This document shows positions 53,175 through 63,164 of a stretch of DNA of 64,000 bases, one piece after another. The notes beneath the pieces were generated by a model. The model saw only the letters and a list, made by a program, of their open reading frames with translations. It did not search any database and was not told the origin of the DNA. Made by a program: the position numbers and the translations under genes. Each line of letters begins with the position of its first letter. The first letter of the stretch is position 1. The stretch is taken from positions 248,001-312,000 of the forward strand of contig JALIHJ010000013.1 in NCBI GenBank assembly GCA_022984795.1, read 5' to 3'. Source of the stretch: Fabrea salina. Lineage: Eukaryota; Ciliophora; Heterotrichea; Heterotrichida; Fabreidae.

Positions 53175-54890
53175 TTAATTCTTAAAAACTCTTTTTCCAA
53201 ACGAGAAGCAGTTGCCTTTTTCGTAAGCTGTGTGTCCTCTAAGGTATACTTTTTTGATTTCTCCGTACATTCGAAGTCCTGAAAAAATATTTGAGTCGCA
53301 ACACTCAAACTCTAACTTTTCGTATGGCGACCATATAATAAGGTCAGCCAACTTGGACTTTTCTATAGAACCTCTGTCTGACAAACCTAGAATCTTAGCA
53401 GGCTGCAAGGAAAGCCACTTCGCAAGTCGCACAATGTAGTGTTCAAGTTGATTCTGAGTAGTGAAAGGGATGTTGAGCACACTCCAAATAGCTTGCAAAG
53501 TACATCCCATTGTGTTTAGTCCGCCTAAGGCTTTTTGGAAGTCCCTGCACTTGTACTCACTGTCTATAAAACAGTGGTTTGAGCTCACTGCGTCTATTCC
53601 TTTCATTTTGAGTAAGTCCCACACCAAGTTAAAGTTGCCTTTGTTCCTAATGGGAGGGTTTGACTTAAACCTTGTGTCGCCGTCCCCAACTGAGTCTGAA
53701 GTGAAGTACAGGTGGGCTGCTGGAATTTCACAACTCAAGTTGGGTTTATCCTTTTTGCTCTGCCTAATTAAGTTTATGGCCGCAGCCGAAGATATTCCAA
53801 AAAAGTGCACTCTAGACTCTACGTCTGTGGTTTCCAACACTTGCTTAACACCTGAAACTTCCCAGTAGTCAGGGTTGTTAGCTAAGTGGTAGATGTAAGT
53901 TTTTTCGTTGTCTCTTTCCACCTTAGGAATGCTAATGGGTTGGGGACGTCTGTCACTTTTCTTAGAAACATTGTAAACAGTCTTTCCAGAAGTTTGGTAT
54001 GTGCTTTGTTCTGCCAAGCTCAAACTTTCAATGCTTTGCTGGTTAGCTTTGATTCTTTTGTCCAAGTCATCAAAAATTGTTTTGGTCTTCGGAAGGGCTT
54101 CAAAGGTTACTTCTTCCTCTGAAATAGACCTTAAGTAGTCCAGTTTTGGCGAACTTGCGTTTTTGTAGTAGGATACCGATTCACTTCTGAGTCTCGAAAC
54201 CGGGGAGCACAACTCTTCTTCTTCGTCTGAGTTAATGTCTTCAGGAAACGCTGCAGCAAAAACATCCAAACCAGGTTGTGTTTTTTCTTCAAGGCGGTCT
54301 GAGAAGTGGTCTAAACGGTGGGGCGAAGCCATATAAAGCATTCTGGGGTTAGGTGTAGTTGGGTTTATCAACAAAGGAAGTTTAGCGTTCCTAATAGCAA
54401 AAGCAAGTTTTGAGTTAAGTGCCTGGACGTTCCCAGAGGGAGGATAGCAGTAGCTCTTCAGTGCAAGAGCCCCTGAAGCCTCTAAGCACTCTAAGTTGTC
54501 TGCGTTTAGCTCGTTCAAGGAGACTGCCTCTGCTACATCGCAGTACAACTTTCCTTCTTTTTGATTCCCGCAAAAAAAGCTTTCTTCCTCAAGAATCAAA
54601 GTTGTCCCTCCCTTTATTGCTGTCTTTGTGAACTGAGAGTAGTTGCTCCACTCCCTTCTGGCGTTGAGGTCTATTAGTCCAGGAGAAACGTAGTAGTCAG
54701 AGTAGTCCACTGGATTCCAGTCACTGTACTTTTCAGCTATGGCTTTGACTGGAACATTTTGGTCGATTATTACTACGTCTGATATTAATTCGTCATCAAT
54801 CAGTATTATTCCGTACTGAGGGTGCTGAGCTTTGTATTGTGTCAAACTGGTTAGAACTATGTGTTTACTGATTATTGCGTTTTTAACCAT
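53175..54890 (-). CDS. Dihydropyrimidinase/allantoinase-like protein, probably inactive
   Basis: The 571-residue protein has an amidohydrolase plan: an N-terminal beta segment, then VSPGLIDLNARREW (~65-80), GGTTLILEE, and at the C-terminus PAKILGLSDRGSIEKSKLADLIIWSP, the typical small beta-domain return. The metal-binding HxH that should follow GLID is replaced by NAR, and the later His ligands are unclear, so the metal site seems lost, as in CRMP/DRP proteins. A disordered acidic/Ser-rich insertion (~215-335) splits the barrel. It may be a structural protein bound to the cytoskeleton as CRMPs are; that is inference. Confidence 0.75.
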   Translation of the reverse strand: MVKNAIISKHIVLTSLTQYKAQHPQYGIILIDDELISDVVIIDQNVPVKAIAEKYSDWNPVDYSDYYVSPGLIDLNARREWSNYSQFTKTAIKGGTTLILEEESFFCGNQKEGKLYCDVAEAVSLNELNADNLECLEASGALALKSYCYPPSGNVQALNSKLAFAIRNAKLPLLINPTTPNPRMLYMASPHRLDHFSDRLEEKTQPGLDVFAAAFPEDINSDEEEELCSPVSRLRSESVSYYKNASSPKLDYLRSISEEEVTFEALPKTKTIFDDLDKRIKANQQSIESLSLAEQSTYQTSGKTVYNVSKKSDRRPQPISIPKVERDNEKTYIYHLANNPDYWEVSGVKQVLETTDVESRVHFFGISSAAAINLIRQSKKDKPNLSCEIPAAHLYFTSDSVGDGDTRFKSNPPIRNKGNFNLVWDLLKMKGIDAVSSNHCFIDSEYKCRDFQKALGGLNTMGCTLQAIWSVLNIPFTTQNQLEHYIVRLAKWLSLQPAKILGLSDRGSIEKSKLADLIIWSPYEKLEFECCDSNIFSGLRMYGEIKKVYLRGHTAYEKGNCFSFGKRVFKN

Positions 54891-54903
54891 TTTAAGTTAT
54901 CAA

Positions 54904-55839
54904 TCATTTATTTAGAGACGCTAAGTTCTCTTGGAGAGCTTGGTTGTTTTCTTTGATTCCTTCCTTCACACAGTCAATGTTTTGTTGGAGGTAGTTCAGA
55001 GAAGACACTAGTTGGTCAGCTGAAGTTTCTAAGTCAAACAACTCTACATCCAGTTCCAAGTGTGCTTTGTGGAAAGGAACTGCGTGCTTAATTCGCTTCA
55101 GCAACAAAGGTAGCATTGGAAGCGACTGGAGGTGGGAAGACACATCATGATGCAAAGACTGGACCAAAGAAAGAACGTCAGGTTCAACCTGAACTTCAGC
55201 TTTGGAAGTAAGCATGATTTCTAAGTCAGTTCCAAGGTGCTTTGCTTGGGTTTCTAACTTCTCCAAAAGAACTGGACTCAAAAACCTTGTTCTTCCAATT
55301 AACTCTGCTAGAGTCTGGGCTACAGTTTTGGTCTGGTTCCACTCACCCAAAGCATACTCAAGTAGTTTAACTTTGTTGTCAAGGCGCCAAAGACCTCCCC
55401 TTTCTTCCCTTACAGCAAGTTCCAACTTAAAGCCTTCTGTCAACTTTTCCTGTTTTTTAATAGTTGGTTCTGGGACCTCAAAAGGCTTTGTTTCCACTTT
55501 TTGGGTGTTTAGTTTGAGTTTAATCTGGTTAAGTAGTTCCTCAGCTTCCTTAGCTTCTTCTTTTGGAATTAGTTGTTTAAGTTGATTCAGTTCAGCTTCA
55601 AGGGACTCAATTCTTCCAGGCTGGACTCTTTTGAGTGGTTGTTGTTGGTTGTAAGAAATGTTTTGTTTGCTAGTGGACTTTGTGCTTAACATTTCGTGAA
55701 TTTTGGATATTGAGATTCCTATGGGCTTTGACTCTATGGCTAAGTTTTGGGAAAAGGTCTTGGGTTCGATTTCTTCATTGATTTCTTCAATGGTTTTGTA
55801 GTGGTCAGGAGTTTCGAATATTTGGATGTGTCCTTCCAT
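54904..55839 (-). CDS. Dynamitin (dynactin p50)-like protein
   Basis: The 311-residue protein starts with an acidic segment with IFETPDHY, similar to the ETPD start of dynactin subunit 2. Coiled-coil blocks follow at ~80-115, ~170-225 (KVKLLEYALGEWN, LSPVLLEKLETQAKHLGTDLEIML) and ~260-305. The middle block matches the LEK..LG...L-x-P-x-x-L-x-x-L-E pattern of dynamitin. Dynamitin builds the dynactin shoulder for dynein cargo transport. The match is by pattern and moderately sure. Confidence 0.65.
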   Translation of the reverse strand: MEGHIQIFETPDHYKTIEEINEEIEPKTFSQNLAIESKPIGISISKIHEMLSTKSTSKQNISYNQQQPLKRVQPGRIESLEAELNQLKQLIPKEEAKEAEELLNQIKLKLNTQKVETKPFEVPEPTIKKQEKLTEGFKLELAVREERGGLWRLDNKVKLLEYALGEWNQTKTVAQTLAELIGRTRFLSPVLLEKLETQAKHLGTDLEIMLTSKAEVQVEPDVLSLVQSLHHDVSSHLQSLPMLPLLLKRIKHAVPFHKAHLELDVELFDLETSADQLVSSLNYLQQNIDCVKEGIKENNQALQENLASLNK

Positions 55840-55845
55840 TTAATA

Positions 55846-57615
55846 TTATTTTTTGTGTAGCAACTTGTGCATTGGAATCATAGTTCTCCTTCCTTCTGTG
55901 TTGGGCTTGTGTTTCAAGTGCTTGGGTCTTCTGACTCTTTGGAACTGCTTTTTGGGTTTGGAGTGTGAAGAGTCCACCAGGTCCTTCAGGGGAACACTTG
56001 CTTCTTGAGTTTGGTTGTCTTCAACTACTTCTAAGTTGTCTTTCTTGGGCTTTTTCTGTGGTTTGGGGTTAATGGTTTCTTCTTCACTGCTTTCATAAGT
56101 GACTGCAGGCATGGGTTTTCTCTTTTTGCCTCCTGGGTTCAGTCTTTTGAACTCTTCACTCTCTTCGTTGATTTGGAACTTTTCGTCGTTGAACAGTGCT
56201 GAGAACCGCTGGTCTTCCATGAGACTAGGACCTTTCTTCTTCTTGGTTTCAGTTTCCACAAGTATTTCTTCTGCAAGTTTTTTGTTGACCTTAGGTGCTT
56301 TCTTCTTAACTACAATTCTTTCTGCAGTTTTTTCTTCAATCTTTTTCCGGATCCTTTCTTTCCTGTACTCTTCGAAGTCAAAAGGCTGTGAAAGGGCTTT
56401 TAGTTTGTAGTACAGTTTGGAGTCAATCAAGTACCCGTGCATGTAGGCCTGAACTGAGTCACTGCCTATAAGTTCACTCCCGTTAATTTCTTCAAGTTCT
56501 TCAGAAGTCACGAACTGTTTGTTTTCTTGCAAACTGCTGGGCTTTTGCTCCTCTAGTTCTTCAGTCAGACTCTCCACAAAACCACACCAACTAGGTGCAG
56601 GTCCTAAACTCGGCACAAAGAAAGTACCTATTCTCTGGCCTTCGTTTGCTGTGAAAAACAAGCCTGACTTGCCACAGAGCTCTAAGTCGTGTATATCTTC
56701 TGAAGACTCAATTGTAGTTAACAAGCTCCCATTCGTCTTGTCAACAACTTTAACTGCCTTTGAATCAGCACTCAGCAAGTACTTTCCTCCTTCGTGGAAG
56801 TCCAACCCCTTAATAGGTAACTGGTTGTAGTGCTTGACTGAGTAAACAGGCTTAGGGTACCTTAAGTCATAAACTTGAGTCAAGCCTTCGTCTCCTCCAA
56901 CAGCAACTAAGTTGTCTGTGTTGTCGAACTTAAGTGCATTGATGGAACTGTTCGTTTCAATTACAGCAGCTCGAGAACGAGTCCTCAAGTCCCAGCACTC
57001 CAGAATTCCCTCGTCGCCTCCACACCCTAGGATCCACTTGAGGTTTTCGCAGAGTTCCACTACGTTCATTTCTTCACAAAGGTTAGACTCCAAAGGAGAC
57101 ATGAACCTTCCCTGTTCTAGGTTTAGTCTGTAGGTTTCGTAGGTTGCTCCAACTATGTAAAGTTCGCAATTGTAGGGGTTAAAGGCAAAGTCCCTGCCAA
57201 ACCTTGGAATCCGGGTTGAGTAGTGCCTTCCGTACTGAGCATGGAGTTCAATACTCCTGTTGTCACAAAGCATAGCTACCTTTTTGTAATCTTCACTCAA
57301 GAACTGGAATTGGACAATCTCAGCCTCAAGGTTCCTTTGGCATTTTAGTGAAAGTTCTGAAGTGTCGTAAATCCTAAGTTGAGGCGGGTACACTCCACTA
57401 GCTGCTATGTACTGTCCGTCCTTTGAAACCCTGACTCTTCCAGAAGCAGTTGGGAACTCAAGATCTTGGATCAGTTCTACTCGGTTTTTGAATTCTTGGT
57501 CGTAACGCAGGGACTTCTTGGTTTTTTCTGAGTCTTGCATGAACTGGTTCAAGCTCTTCCCAGCTGACAGGTTGAACACTTTTACATTGTTTAGTTCTTT
57601 TAAAGTCACTGACAT
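55846..57615 (-). CDS. NOL10: NOL10/Enp2 nucleolar WD-repeat protein
   Basis: The 589-residue protein has a seven-bladed WD propeller (~40-340) with NOL10 landmarks: GRVRVSKDGQYIAASGVYPP, RIPRFGRDFAFNPYNCELYI, LGCGGDEGILECWD, YLLSADSKAVKVVD, LFFTANEGQRIGTFFVPSLG. The NUC153 motif follows (DQRFSALFNDEKFQINEES, ~480-500) with a basic tail. Enp2/NOL10 works with Bfr2 and Lcp5 in early 40S ribosome assembly. Length is a little below human (688). Start at 57615 gives MSVTLKEL. Confidence 0.93.
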   Translation of the reverse strand: MSVTLKELNNVKVFNLSAGKSLNQFMQDSEKTKKSLRYDQEFKNRVELIQDLEFPTASGRVRVSKDGQYIAASGVYPPQLRIYDTSELSLKCQRNLEAEIVQFQFLSEDYKKVAMLCDNRSIELHAQYGRHYSTRIPRFGRDFAFNPYNCELYIVGATYETYRLNLEQGRFMSPLESNLCEEMNVVELCENLKWILGCGGDEGILECWDLRTRSRAAVIETNSSINALKFDNTDNLVAVGGDEGLTQVYDLRYPKPVYSVKHYNQLPIKGLDFHEGGKYLLSADSKAVKVVDKTNGSLLTTIESSEDIHDLELCGKSGLFFTANEGQRIGTFFVPSLGPAPSWCGFVESLTEELEEQKPSSLQENKQFVTSEELEEINGSELIGSDSVQAYMHGYLIDSKLYYKLKALSQPFDFEEYRKERIRKKIEEKTAERIVVKKKAPKVNKKLAEEILVETETKKKKGPSLMEDQRFSALFNDEKFQINEESEEFKRLNPGGKKRKPMPAVTYESSEEETINPKPQKKPKKDNLEVVEDNQTQEASVPLKDLVDSSHSKPKKQFQRVRRPKHLKHKPNTEGRRTMIPMHKLLHKK

Positions 57616-57623
57616 TTTACAAT

Positions 57624-59207
57624 TTAAGACTTATCAGTTTTCCTGTGGGTGTAGTGGGCTTTTGAAAGGGCTCCTAGTTCCTTCAGCTGGTCAATCAGTA
57701 CCTTTTTTTGGTCTTCTAGTTCGTTTATTCGGTTGTTGAGTGTGAAGACGTGTGCTTGCAACTCTTCGTAGTTGTTGTTGACTTCAGAAATTTCTTGGTT
57801 TAGTTGTTCATTTACCTTCTGTTGTTCTCTGAGTTTTTCTTGCAACTCTTTCACAGAAGTTTGGGACTCCTTGAAATACTTGTCAAGTAAGTTCCTGGCA
57901 GCTATGGCTTGCATAGATATTTTGGTTTTCCTTTCGTTTTCGTTTTCGAGTTGTTGCCACCTTGCTTTCATTTGGTTCAGTTCTTCAACTGCTTCTTCTC
58001 TTTCTTTCTCTGCTTCGAGTTTTTCGTCACGTATTCTTTTTTTCATCTTGACTTCTTTTCTGAACATTTCAGGCAGCAAGTCTGCGTCTTGTTTTATCCT
58101 CCTAAGTTCTTCTAGCATTTCTCTTTGTTGGCGTTGGATGTCTTCTAGTTTAGGCATGATTTCTTTTTCTTGGTGACTTAGTCTCCCCTGGCACTCGTCC
58201 AGTTTAAACTGCAAGTCTGCGTTGCTTGCCTCGGCGTAGGACTTTTCCATCCTGAACCTTTCAGCTTTCATTCTGAGCATTTCCACTTCGGAACTCGTTT
58301 CTTCAAGTTCCCTGTTCAGTTGCACCCACTCTCGGTTCTTAGGCACTTTGTCGTCTACGCGCAGTCTCTGAACTTCAGCTTCAAGTCGGTTTGCTTCGCG
58401 TCTAGCAGCTTCTACTTCTTCCCTCAAACTTTCAACCAAGGGACTTTGTCGGTTTTTGGTGGCGTTGAGTTTAAAGTTGTTTTCTACAAGCCTCAACATA
58501 GACACAAACTGGTCAGTCACACACCCTAAAATGGATAACAAGTTAAAGTTCTTACTGTCTTCGTTTAAGTTCGGGTGGAAGTACTCAGTTCTGGTGGGCA
58601 CGTAGCCCTTTTGGGACTGGAAGTTTTGGATGTTTTCCAAAGTTTTGATGATTTCTCCCTTTACGTACTCTTCTTGGTTGATTCCTAAGTCCATCCAAAG
58701 CACTATTTTCTTGTGAATGAGTACGTGCAGAACCTGTGCTAAAAGGTTGTCCCGCAACTTAAACATCTTAACTATCTTGTCCACCATTGCTCCTGGACCG
58801 TTGTCCTTCACTTCAATGCTTGCTTTAGCTATTTCACTTTGGAGGCTCAGCAAAATCATTTCCCAGTCATTATACTCGCAACTCCTAGGAATAAACATGA
58901 AGTTTTCCGCAATTTGGATGATAGCTTTGATTTGGGCTCCTAGTTCTTGGGTGTGGGTGAACCACTGCTCTGCGAATTCAGCTTCTTTGTTTTCTTTGTG
59001 GTTTGCTTTTTCCAACTTAAGTAAATTAATAGTTCTCATTTGGTTTTCAAGTTCTCTGTGGAGTTGCCCAACTGAATTTCGCCATGAAGTCACATCTGAA
59101 GTGGGATCGTCGGGTTCCATTTCCAAGTTAGTTCTGATGTTTCTGATCTTCTGCAAGTGAGGTTTTAAGTCACTTTGGCCTGGTGCAGGAGCTGTTTGAC
59201 TTCTCAT
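57624..59207 (-). CDS. Long coiled-coil protein, unknown
   Basis: The 527-residue protein is helical throughout. The N-terminal part (~40-260) has mixed hydrophobic helices (WRNSVGQLHRELENQM, LLAQVLHVLIHKKIVLWMDLG), possibly a CH/calponin-like or dimer head; the rest (~275-515) is coiled coil (EEVEAARREANRLEAEVQRL, NEQLNQEISEVNNNYEEL). It resembles ciliary or basal-body scaffold proteins in style, but no family is identified. First gene of the nine-gene minus-strand array. Confidence 0.75.
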   Translation of the reverse strand: MRSQTAPAPGQSDLKPHLQKIRNIRTNLEMEPDDPTSDVTSWRNSVGQLHRELENQMRTINLLKLEKANHKENKEAEFAEQWFTHTQELGAQIKAIIQIAENFMFIPRSCEYNDWEMILLSLQSEIAKASIEVKDNGPGAMVDKIVKMFKLRDNLLAQVLHVLIHKKIVLWMDLGINQEEYVKGEIIKTLENIQNFQSQKGYVPTRTEYFHPNLNEDSKNFNLLSILGCVTDQFVSMLRLVENNFKLNATKNRQSPLVESLREEVEAARREANRLEAEVQRLRVDDKVPKNREWVQLNRELEETSSEVEMLRMKAERFRMEKSYAEASNADLQFKLDECQGRLSHQEKEIMPKLEDIQRQQREMLEELRRIKQDADLLPEMFRKEVKMKKRIRDEKLEAEKEREEAVEELNQMKARWQQLENENERKTKISMQAIAARNLLDKYFKESQTSVKELQEKLREQQKVNEQLNQEISEVNNNYEELQAHVFTLNNRINELEDQKKVLIDQLKELGALSKAHYTHRKTDKS

Positions 59208-59269
59208 ATTAATTACAAGACTTTAAATTTCAAACTAAGTATACACACCTAAAAGTTGTCCTTTATAAA

Positions 59270-60142
59270 ATGTGGATGGCTAAAAGAAGGTTCATTTCAA
59301 CCCTAGGCATAGTAGGCGCTGGCCAAATGGGCACAGGAATAGCACTTGTGGGCTCTTCCAAAGCTAACTTGCAAGTGAAAATACTGGATTCTTCAGAACA
59401 ACAAGTAAACAGTTCGAGGGAATTCGTGAAAAACTGGGCAAACAAACAAAAAGAAAAAGGAAAACTCGAAAACCCCCAAGAAGTCATCCAAAGAATCCAG
59501 TTCACCAGCCAACTCGAAGAACTAGCTGACTCAGACTTTGTCATAGAAGCCATTTCTGAAATAGTTGAGTCCAAAGCAAAGCTATACCAAAAGCTAAGTC
59601 CCCTACTCAAGCCTGATACTGTGCTAGCTAGTAATACATCTTCAATTTCCATTACTAAAATTGCAGCTTGTGCACAAAGACCCCAAAACGTCATTGGAAT
59701 GCACTTCATGAACCCTGTTCCTGTTATGAAACTCATTGAAATGATCACTGGACTCCAGACTAGTGAAGAAACAGTCCAAAAAACCAAAGAACTTGCCAAA
59801 AAGATGGGCAAAACCATCACTGAAAGTCAGGATAGGCCTGGCTTCATTGCAAACCGACTTTTAGTTCCCTACTTGAACGAAGCTGTCCAAGTGCTGAGTG
59901 AAGGCATTGCTACTAAAGAAGACATTGATACAACTATGGAGTTAGGAACTAATGTTCCGATGGGTCCCTTGAAGTTGGCTGATTTCATAGGACTGGACAC
60001 CGTGCTCTACATCATGCAGATCCTCCACAAAGAACTAGGAGACTCCAAGTACAGACCTTGCCCTCTTCTTGTTAACTACGTGAACGCTGGTTGGCTTGGC
60101 AAAAAAACTGGAAAGGGTTTTTACGAGTACCCTAAAAAGTAA
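59270..60142 (+). CDS. 3-hydroxyacyl-CoA dehydrogenase
   Basis: The 290-residue protein has an NAD-binding Rossmann start ([14 protein letters not shown], ~11-24) and catalytic motifs [12 protein letters not shown] (Ser) and [15 protein letters not shown], which holds the catalytic His; Glu lies in the same segment. [16 protein letters not shown] and GLDTVL complete the dimer domain. This is 3-hydroxybutyryl/short-chain acyl-CoA dehydrogenase (EC 1.1.1.35/157), used in mitochondrial or peroxisomal beta-oxidation. Two Met codons open the frame (MWMAKRRF); the first is taken. Confidence 0.96.
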   Translation: MWMAKRRFISTLGIVGAGQMGTGIALVGSSKANLQVKILDSSEQQVNSSREFVKNWANKQKEKGKLENPQEVIQRIQFTSQLEELADSDFVIEAISEIVESKAKLYQKLSPLLKPDTVLASNTSSISITKIAACAQRPQNVIGMHFMNPVPVMKLIEMITGLQTSEETVQKTKELAKKMGKTITESQDRPGFIANRLLVPYLNEAVQVLSEGIATKEDIDTTMELGTNVPMGPLKLADFIGLDTVLYIMQILHKELGDSKYRPCPLLVNYVNAGWLGKKTGKGFYEYPKK

Positions 60143-60153
60143 TAAGTCTAAAG

Positions 60154-61146
60154 ATGGGCGATGACTACTCTTGGATAAAGGAGTTCAAAAGGTCCTGGGA
60201 ACACCTAGAAACTGGAGAAATCAAGCACCAACAAAAACCCAGAAAAGAAAGACAAACCCAGTTGCGTCCTTTGCTAAGGAACCTTGTTTTGGTCCTTGAC
60301 TACTCCAAAGCTGCCCTTAAAACAGACTTCAAACCAACTAGACACAAGTTAATCAGCCAACTTGCTGAATCTTTCAAAGCAGACTTCTACGCACACAACC
60401 CTTTGTCTACTTTGAAGTTCATTGTTGCTAGGAACGGAAAAGCTTACTGCATTTCAGACACTTCAGAACTCCACATGAGTGCCATTGGGGAATTTTCACT
60501 CCAGAACTCCTTAGAGTTAGCTTTAACCCTTTTGGAAGAAGCCCAGTTAGAGTGGAGTTCAGAAATAGTTGTGATCCACAACTCTCTGTCTTCTTGCGAC
60601 CCTGGAAACGTTTGGAAGTCTATAGAAGATACTGCTGCCAAGTCCATTAAAATCTCTGTGATTTCTCTCTGTGCAGAAGTTTTCCTCATGAAAGAAGCAA
60701 CTCGGCGCACTCAGGGCAAGATCTTCGTAGTCAGTGATGAAAGCGAACTTGAAGAAGAGTGGGCCCAAGTGTCTGTGTCCGGAAAACCAGTTCAGTTCCA
60801 CTCTCTTGTTTCAATGGCTTTTCCTAGGTACAGTCCAGACCAAAGTCCTTGTGGATGCCACCTTAAAGTTTGCGCAGGCTACATCTGTCCTATTTGTTAC
60901 TGCAAAGTTTGTTCACTTCCTTCCAAGTGTGCTATTTGTGGGTTTGTTTTGCTAGCTACGCCTCATTTAGCTAAGGCTGCTTTGTCGCTTTCTCCTTTAC
61001 CCCTTTACCCCCCAGCTTCAGGCACTTGTATTGGCTGTGAAGACTCTGCAAGCTACATGTGTCCTAGTTGCCAAGTCACTTACTGCAGTGAGTGCGAAGA
61101 TTTTCTGAGAAACAGCATAGGTAGGTGTTTTAACTGTGGACTTTAG
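60154..61146 (+). CDS. GTF2H2: TFIIH subunit p44/SSL1
   Basis: The 330-residue protein starts with the p44 vWA domain (~40-215): RPLLRNLVLVLDYSKAAL, FKADFYAHNPLSTLKFI, ISVISLCAEVF. A zinc region (CICP..C..C, ~255-280) and a C-terminal C4C4 RING-like domain (CIGCED...CPSC..TYCSECEDF...CFNC, ~290-330) follow, as in Ssl1. p44 regulates the XPD helicase in transcription and nucleotide excision repair. It is about 60 residues shorter than human p44 in the N-terminal segment. Confidence 0.93.
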   Translation: MGDDYSWIKEFKRSWEHLETGEIKHQQKPRKERQTQLRPLLRNLVLVLDYSKAALKTDFKPTRHKLISQLAESFKADFYAHNPLSTLKFIVARNGKAYCISDTSELHMSAIGEFSLQNSLELALTLLEEAQLEWSSEIVVIHNSLSSCDPGNVWKSIEDTAAKSIKISVISLCAEVFLMKEATRRTQGKIFVVSDESELEEEWAQVSVSGKPVQFHSLVSMAFPRYSPDQSPCGCHLKVCAGYICPICYCKVCSLPSKCAICGFVLLATPHLAKAALSLSPLPLYPPASGTCIGCEDSASYMCPSCQVTYCSECEDFLRNSIGRCFNCGL

Positions 61147-61165
61147 TAAATTGTAATATTTATAA

Positions 61166-63154
61166 ATGAGGTACTTCATAAAGCTGCTGTCTCTGCCAAC
61201 TCCCTTTTCCTCTGCTTCGTTTATGCTTGTGCTTGACTCCAAGTGCTACCTGTTCAATGTAGGAGACGGGCTCCAAAGACTAGCTGCAGAACACAAAATC
61301 AAACTAGCTAAAATTTCGGACTTGTTTTTGACTTCCACCCACACAGACAGTCTTTCAGCACTTCCTGGAATTATGTTGACTCTTGCAGACTCAACAGAAA
61401 CCAAAAGGAAACTCCACGGACCTCCTGGAATTTCAGCTTACTTTGCTGCAGCGTCCACGTTTGCTCACTACAAAGACTACAAAGTTTGTGAGTACTCTTC
61501 TTACAACCTTGAAATCGATCCTTACAAAATAACCTCTAAAGGCAAGTTCCAAGACGAAAACATCACAGTAAAGGCTATTCCAGTTTACTCCTTCCAGAAA
61601 ACCAGTGTTGAAGTGAACCCTGGAGTTTGCTTTGACGCTCCCAAAGAGTCAGGAATGTGCTACATTGTTGAGTGTCCTCAAGAACAAAGAAAGTTCAGAG
61701 TAGACAAAGCAAAGGAACTAGGAGTCACTCCAGGTCCTATGTTCGGCAAACTCAGCAGTGGCCAGAGTGTTGAAGTCAACGGAGTCTCTGTGCACCCTGA
61801 AGACGTTTTGGACCCGCCCATTCCTCCTCCTGTGTTCAGTGCAATTCACTTTCCTTCTACAAACTTAATTAACGAAGAAGTTTTCCGTCAGGTTCTCAAC
61901 TACACAAGCCCAGAGTGGTCCTTGAGCACCATCATCCACCTTTCCCCAAACGAAGTTTTGCAAACAGAGTCTTACAGAAAGTTCCTAGCTGAACTCCCAC
62001 CAAGTGTCCAAAACATCGTTTTGAACGAAACAGCTAGTTCCCAAGACAGAGAGTTTCCGATTTTCATGCACTCAGACATTTTAGTCTCCAAGTTGAAGGA
62101 AGCAGCACCTTCAATATTTAGTTTGCCTCAAAATCCAGAACTCACCCAAGTCCACACAAGCGTTCCTAACTGCATCCATCCTAAGTTTCTGATGAACATC
62201 CACTTGAGTCCCTTCAGACACAAAGGAGTAGAATACTTGCAGGTCAGAACTCCGTCAACTAAGTTGCATAGACTCCAAGTTAGAGACACTCCGCCTGCAA
62301 CTGAGCACCACCAAGAGTCTTACTGGGACAAAGTTACTTCACACATTCCAAACAACGACCCGAGTGTTTTGTTGCTGGGAACAGGGTCTATGAAGCCCGG
62401 GAAGTACAGAAACGTCTCAGGGATCTTCTTGGGAAGCACCAGTTCTGGCATTTTAATGGACTGTGGCGAAGGAACCTATGCGCAACTAGTTAGGCACTTT
62501 GGAAGTAGTGTTCAAGAAGTTTTGCTCAACTTAAAGGCAGTTCTTGTAACCCACCTGCATGCAGACCACCACTTGGGAATTATAAAGCTGCTTCACGAAA
62601 GAGCCAAACTAACCTCTGAAAGCATCAAAGTCATCGGTCCTTCTGACTTCTACACTTACCTTTCTGTGTGCAACTTGCTTACTGGTCCCTTCCACTTTAG
62701 TTTTGAGCAATGCAAACCCAGACACTTGCTTTTTGACTTGGTTGTTGAGTCAGTTCCTGTAGATCACAGAATTGAAGCCTACGGTTTCGTAGTAACTCAC
62801 GACTCTGGCTGGAAAGTAGTTTACTCTGGAGATACTCGCCCTTGCAATGCCTTAGTTGAAGCTGGCAAGGACGCAACTCTTCTAATCCACGAAGCCACAT
62901 TTGAGGACGAACTAAAGCAAGAAGCCTTGCACAGATTCCACACTACTATTGGAGAAGCCATTGAAGTAGCCCAGAAGATGAATGCCTGGAAACTAATGCT
63001 GACCCACTTTTCCCAAAGGTACGCTAAATTCCCAGAAACTGGTGAAGTAGACTATGTACTTGGGTTTGACTTGATGTGTTTTAGAATGTCCGAAGTTCAC
63101 ACTGCAGTCCAAGCCATGAATGCTTTAGCAAACATTTTTGAGTCAACAGACTAA
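61166..63154 (+). CDS. ELAC2: Long-form tRNase Z (ELAC2)
   Basis: The 662-residue protein has two metallo-beta-lactamase halves. The N-terminal half (1-~260) is degenerate (LFNVGDGLQRL, FLTSTHTDSLSALPG), as normal for long tRNase Z. The C-terminal half (~395-650) holds LLGTGS, MDCGEGTYAQL, VTHLHADHHLGI (the HxHxDH zinc motif at ~461-467), VTHDSGWKVVYSGDTRP, LLIHEATFED and LTHFSQRY. It cuts the 3' trailer from pre-tRNAs in nucleus and mitochondrion. Start MRYFIKLL lacks a strong presequence. Confidence 0.96.
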   Translation: MRYFIKLLSLPTPFSSASFMLVLDSKCYLFNVGDGLQRLAAEHKIKLAKISDLFLTSTHTDSLSALPGIMLTLADSTETKRKLHGPPGISAYFAAASTFAHYKDYKVCEYSSYNLEIDPYKITSKGKFQDENITVKAIPVYSFQKTSVEVNPGVCFDAPKESGMCYIVECPQEQRKFRVDKAKELGVTPGPMFGKLSSGQSVEVNGVSVHPEDVLDPPIPPPVFSAIHFPSTNLINEEVFRQVLNYTSPEWSLSTIIHLSPNEVLQTESYRKFLAELPPSVQNIVLNETASSQDREFPIFMHSDILVSKLKEAAPSIFSLPQNPELTQVHTSVPNCIHPKFLMNIHLSPFRHKGVEYLQVRTPSTKLHRLQVRDTPPATEHHQESYWDKVTSHIPNNDPSVLLLGTGSMKPGKYRNVSGIFLGSTSSGILMDCGEGTYAQLVRHFGSSVQEVLLNLKAVLVTHLHADHHLGIIKLLHERAKLTSESIKVIGPSDFYTYLSVCNLLTGPFHFSFEQCKPRHLLFDLVVESVPVDHRIEAYGFVVTHDSGWKVVYSGDTRPCNALVEAGKDATLLIHEATFEDELKQEALHRFHTTIGEAIEVAQKMNAWKLMLTHFSQRYAKFPETGEVDYVLGFDLMCFRMSEVHTAVQAMNALANIFESTD

Positions 63155-63164
63155 ACTAATTAAC

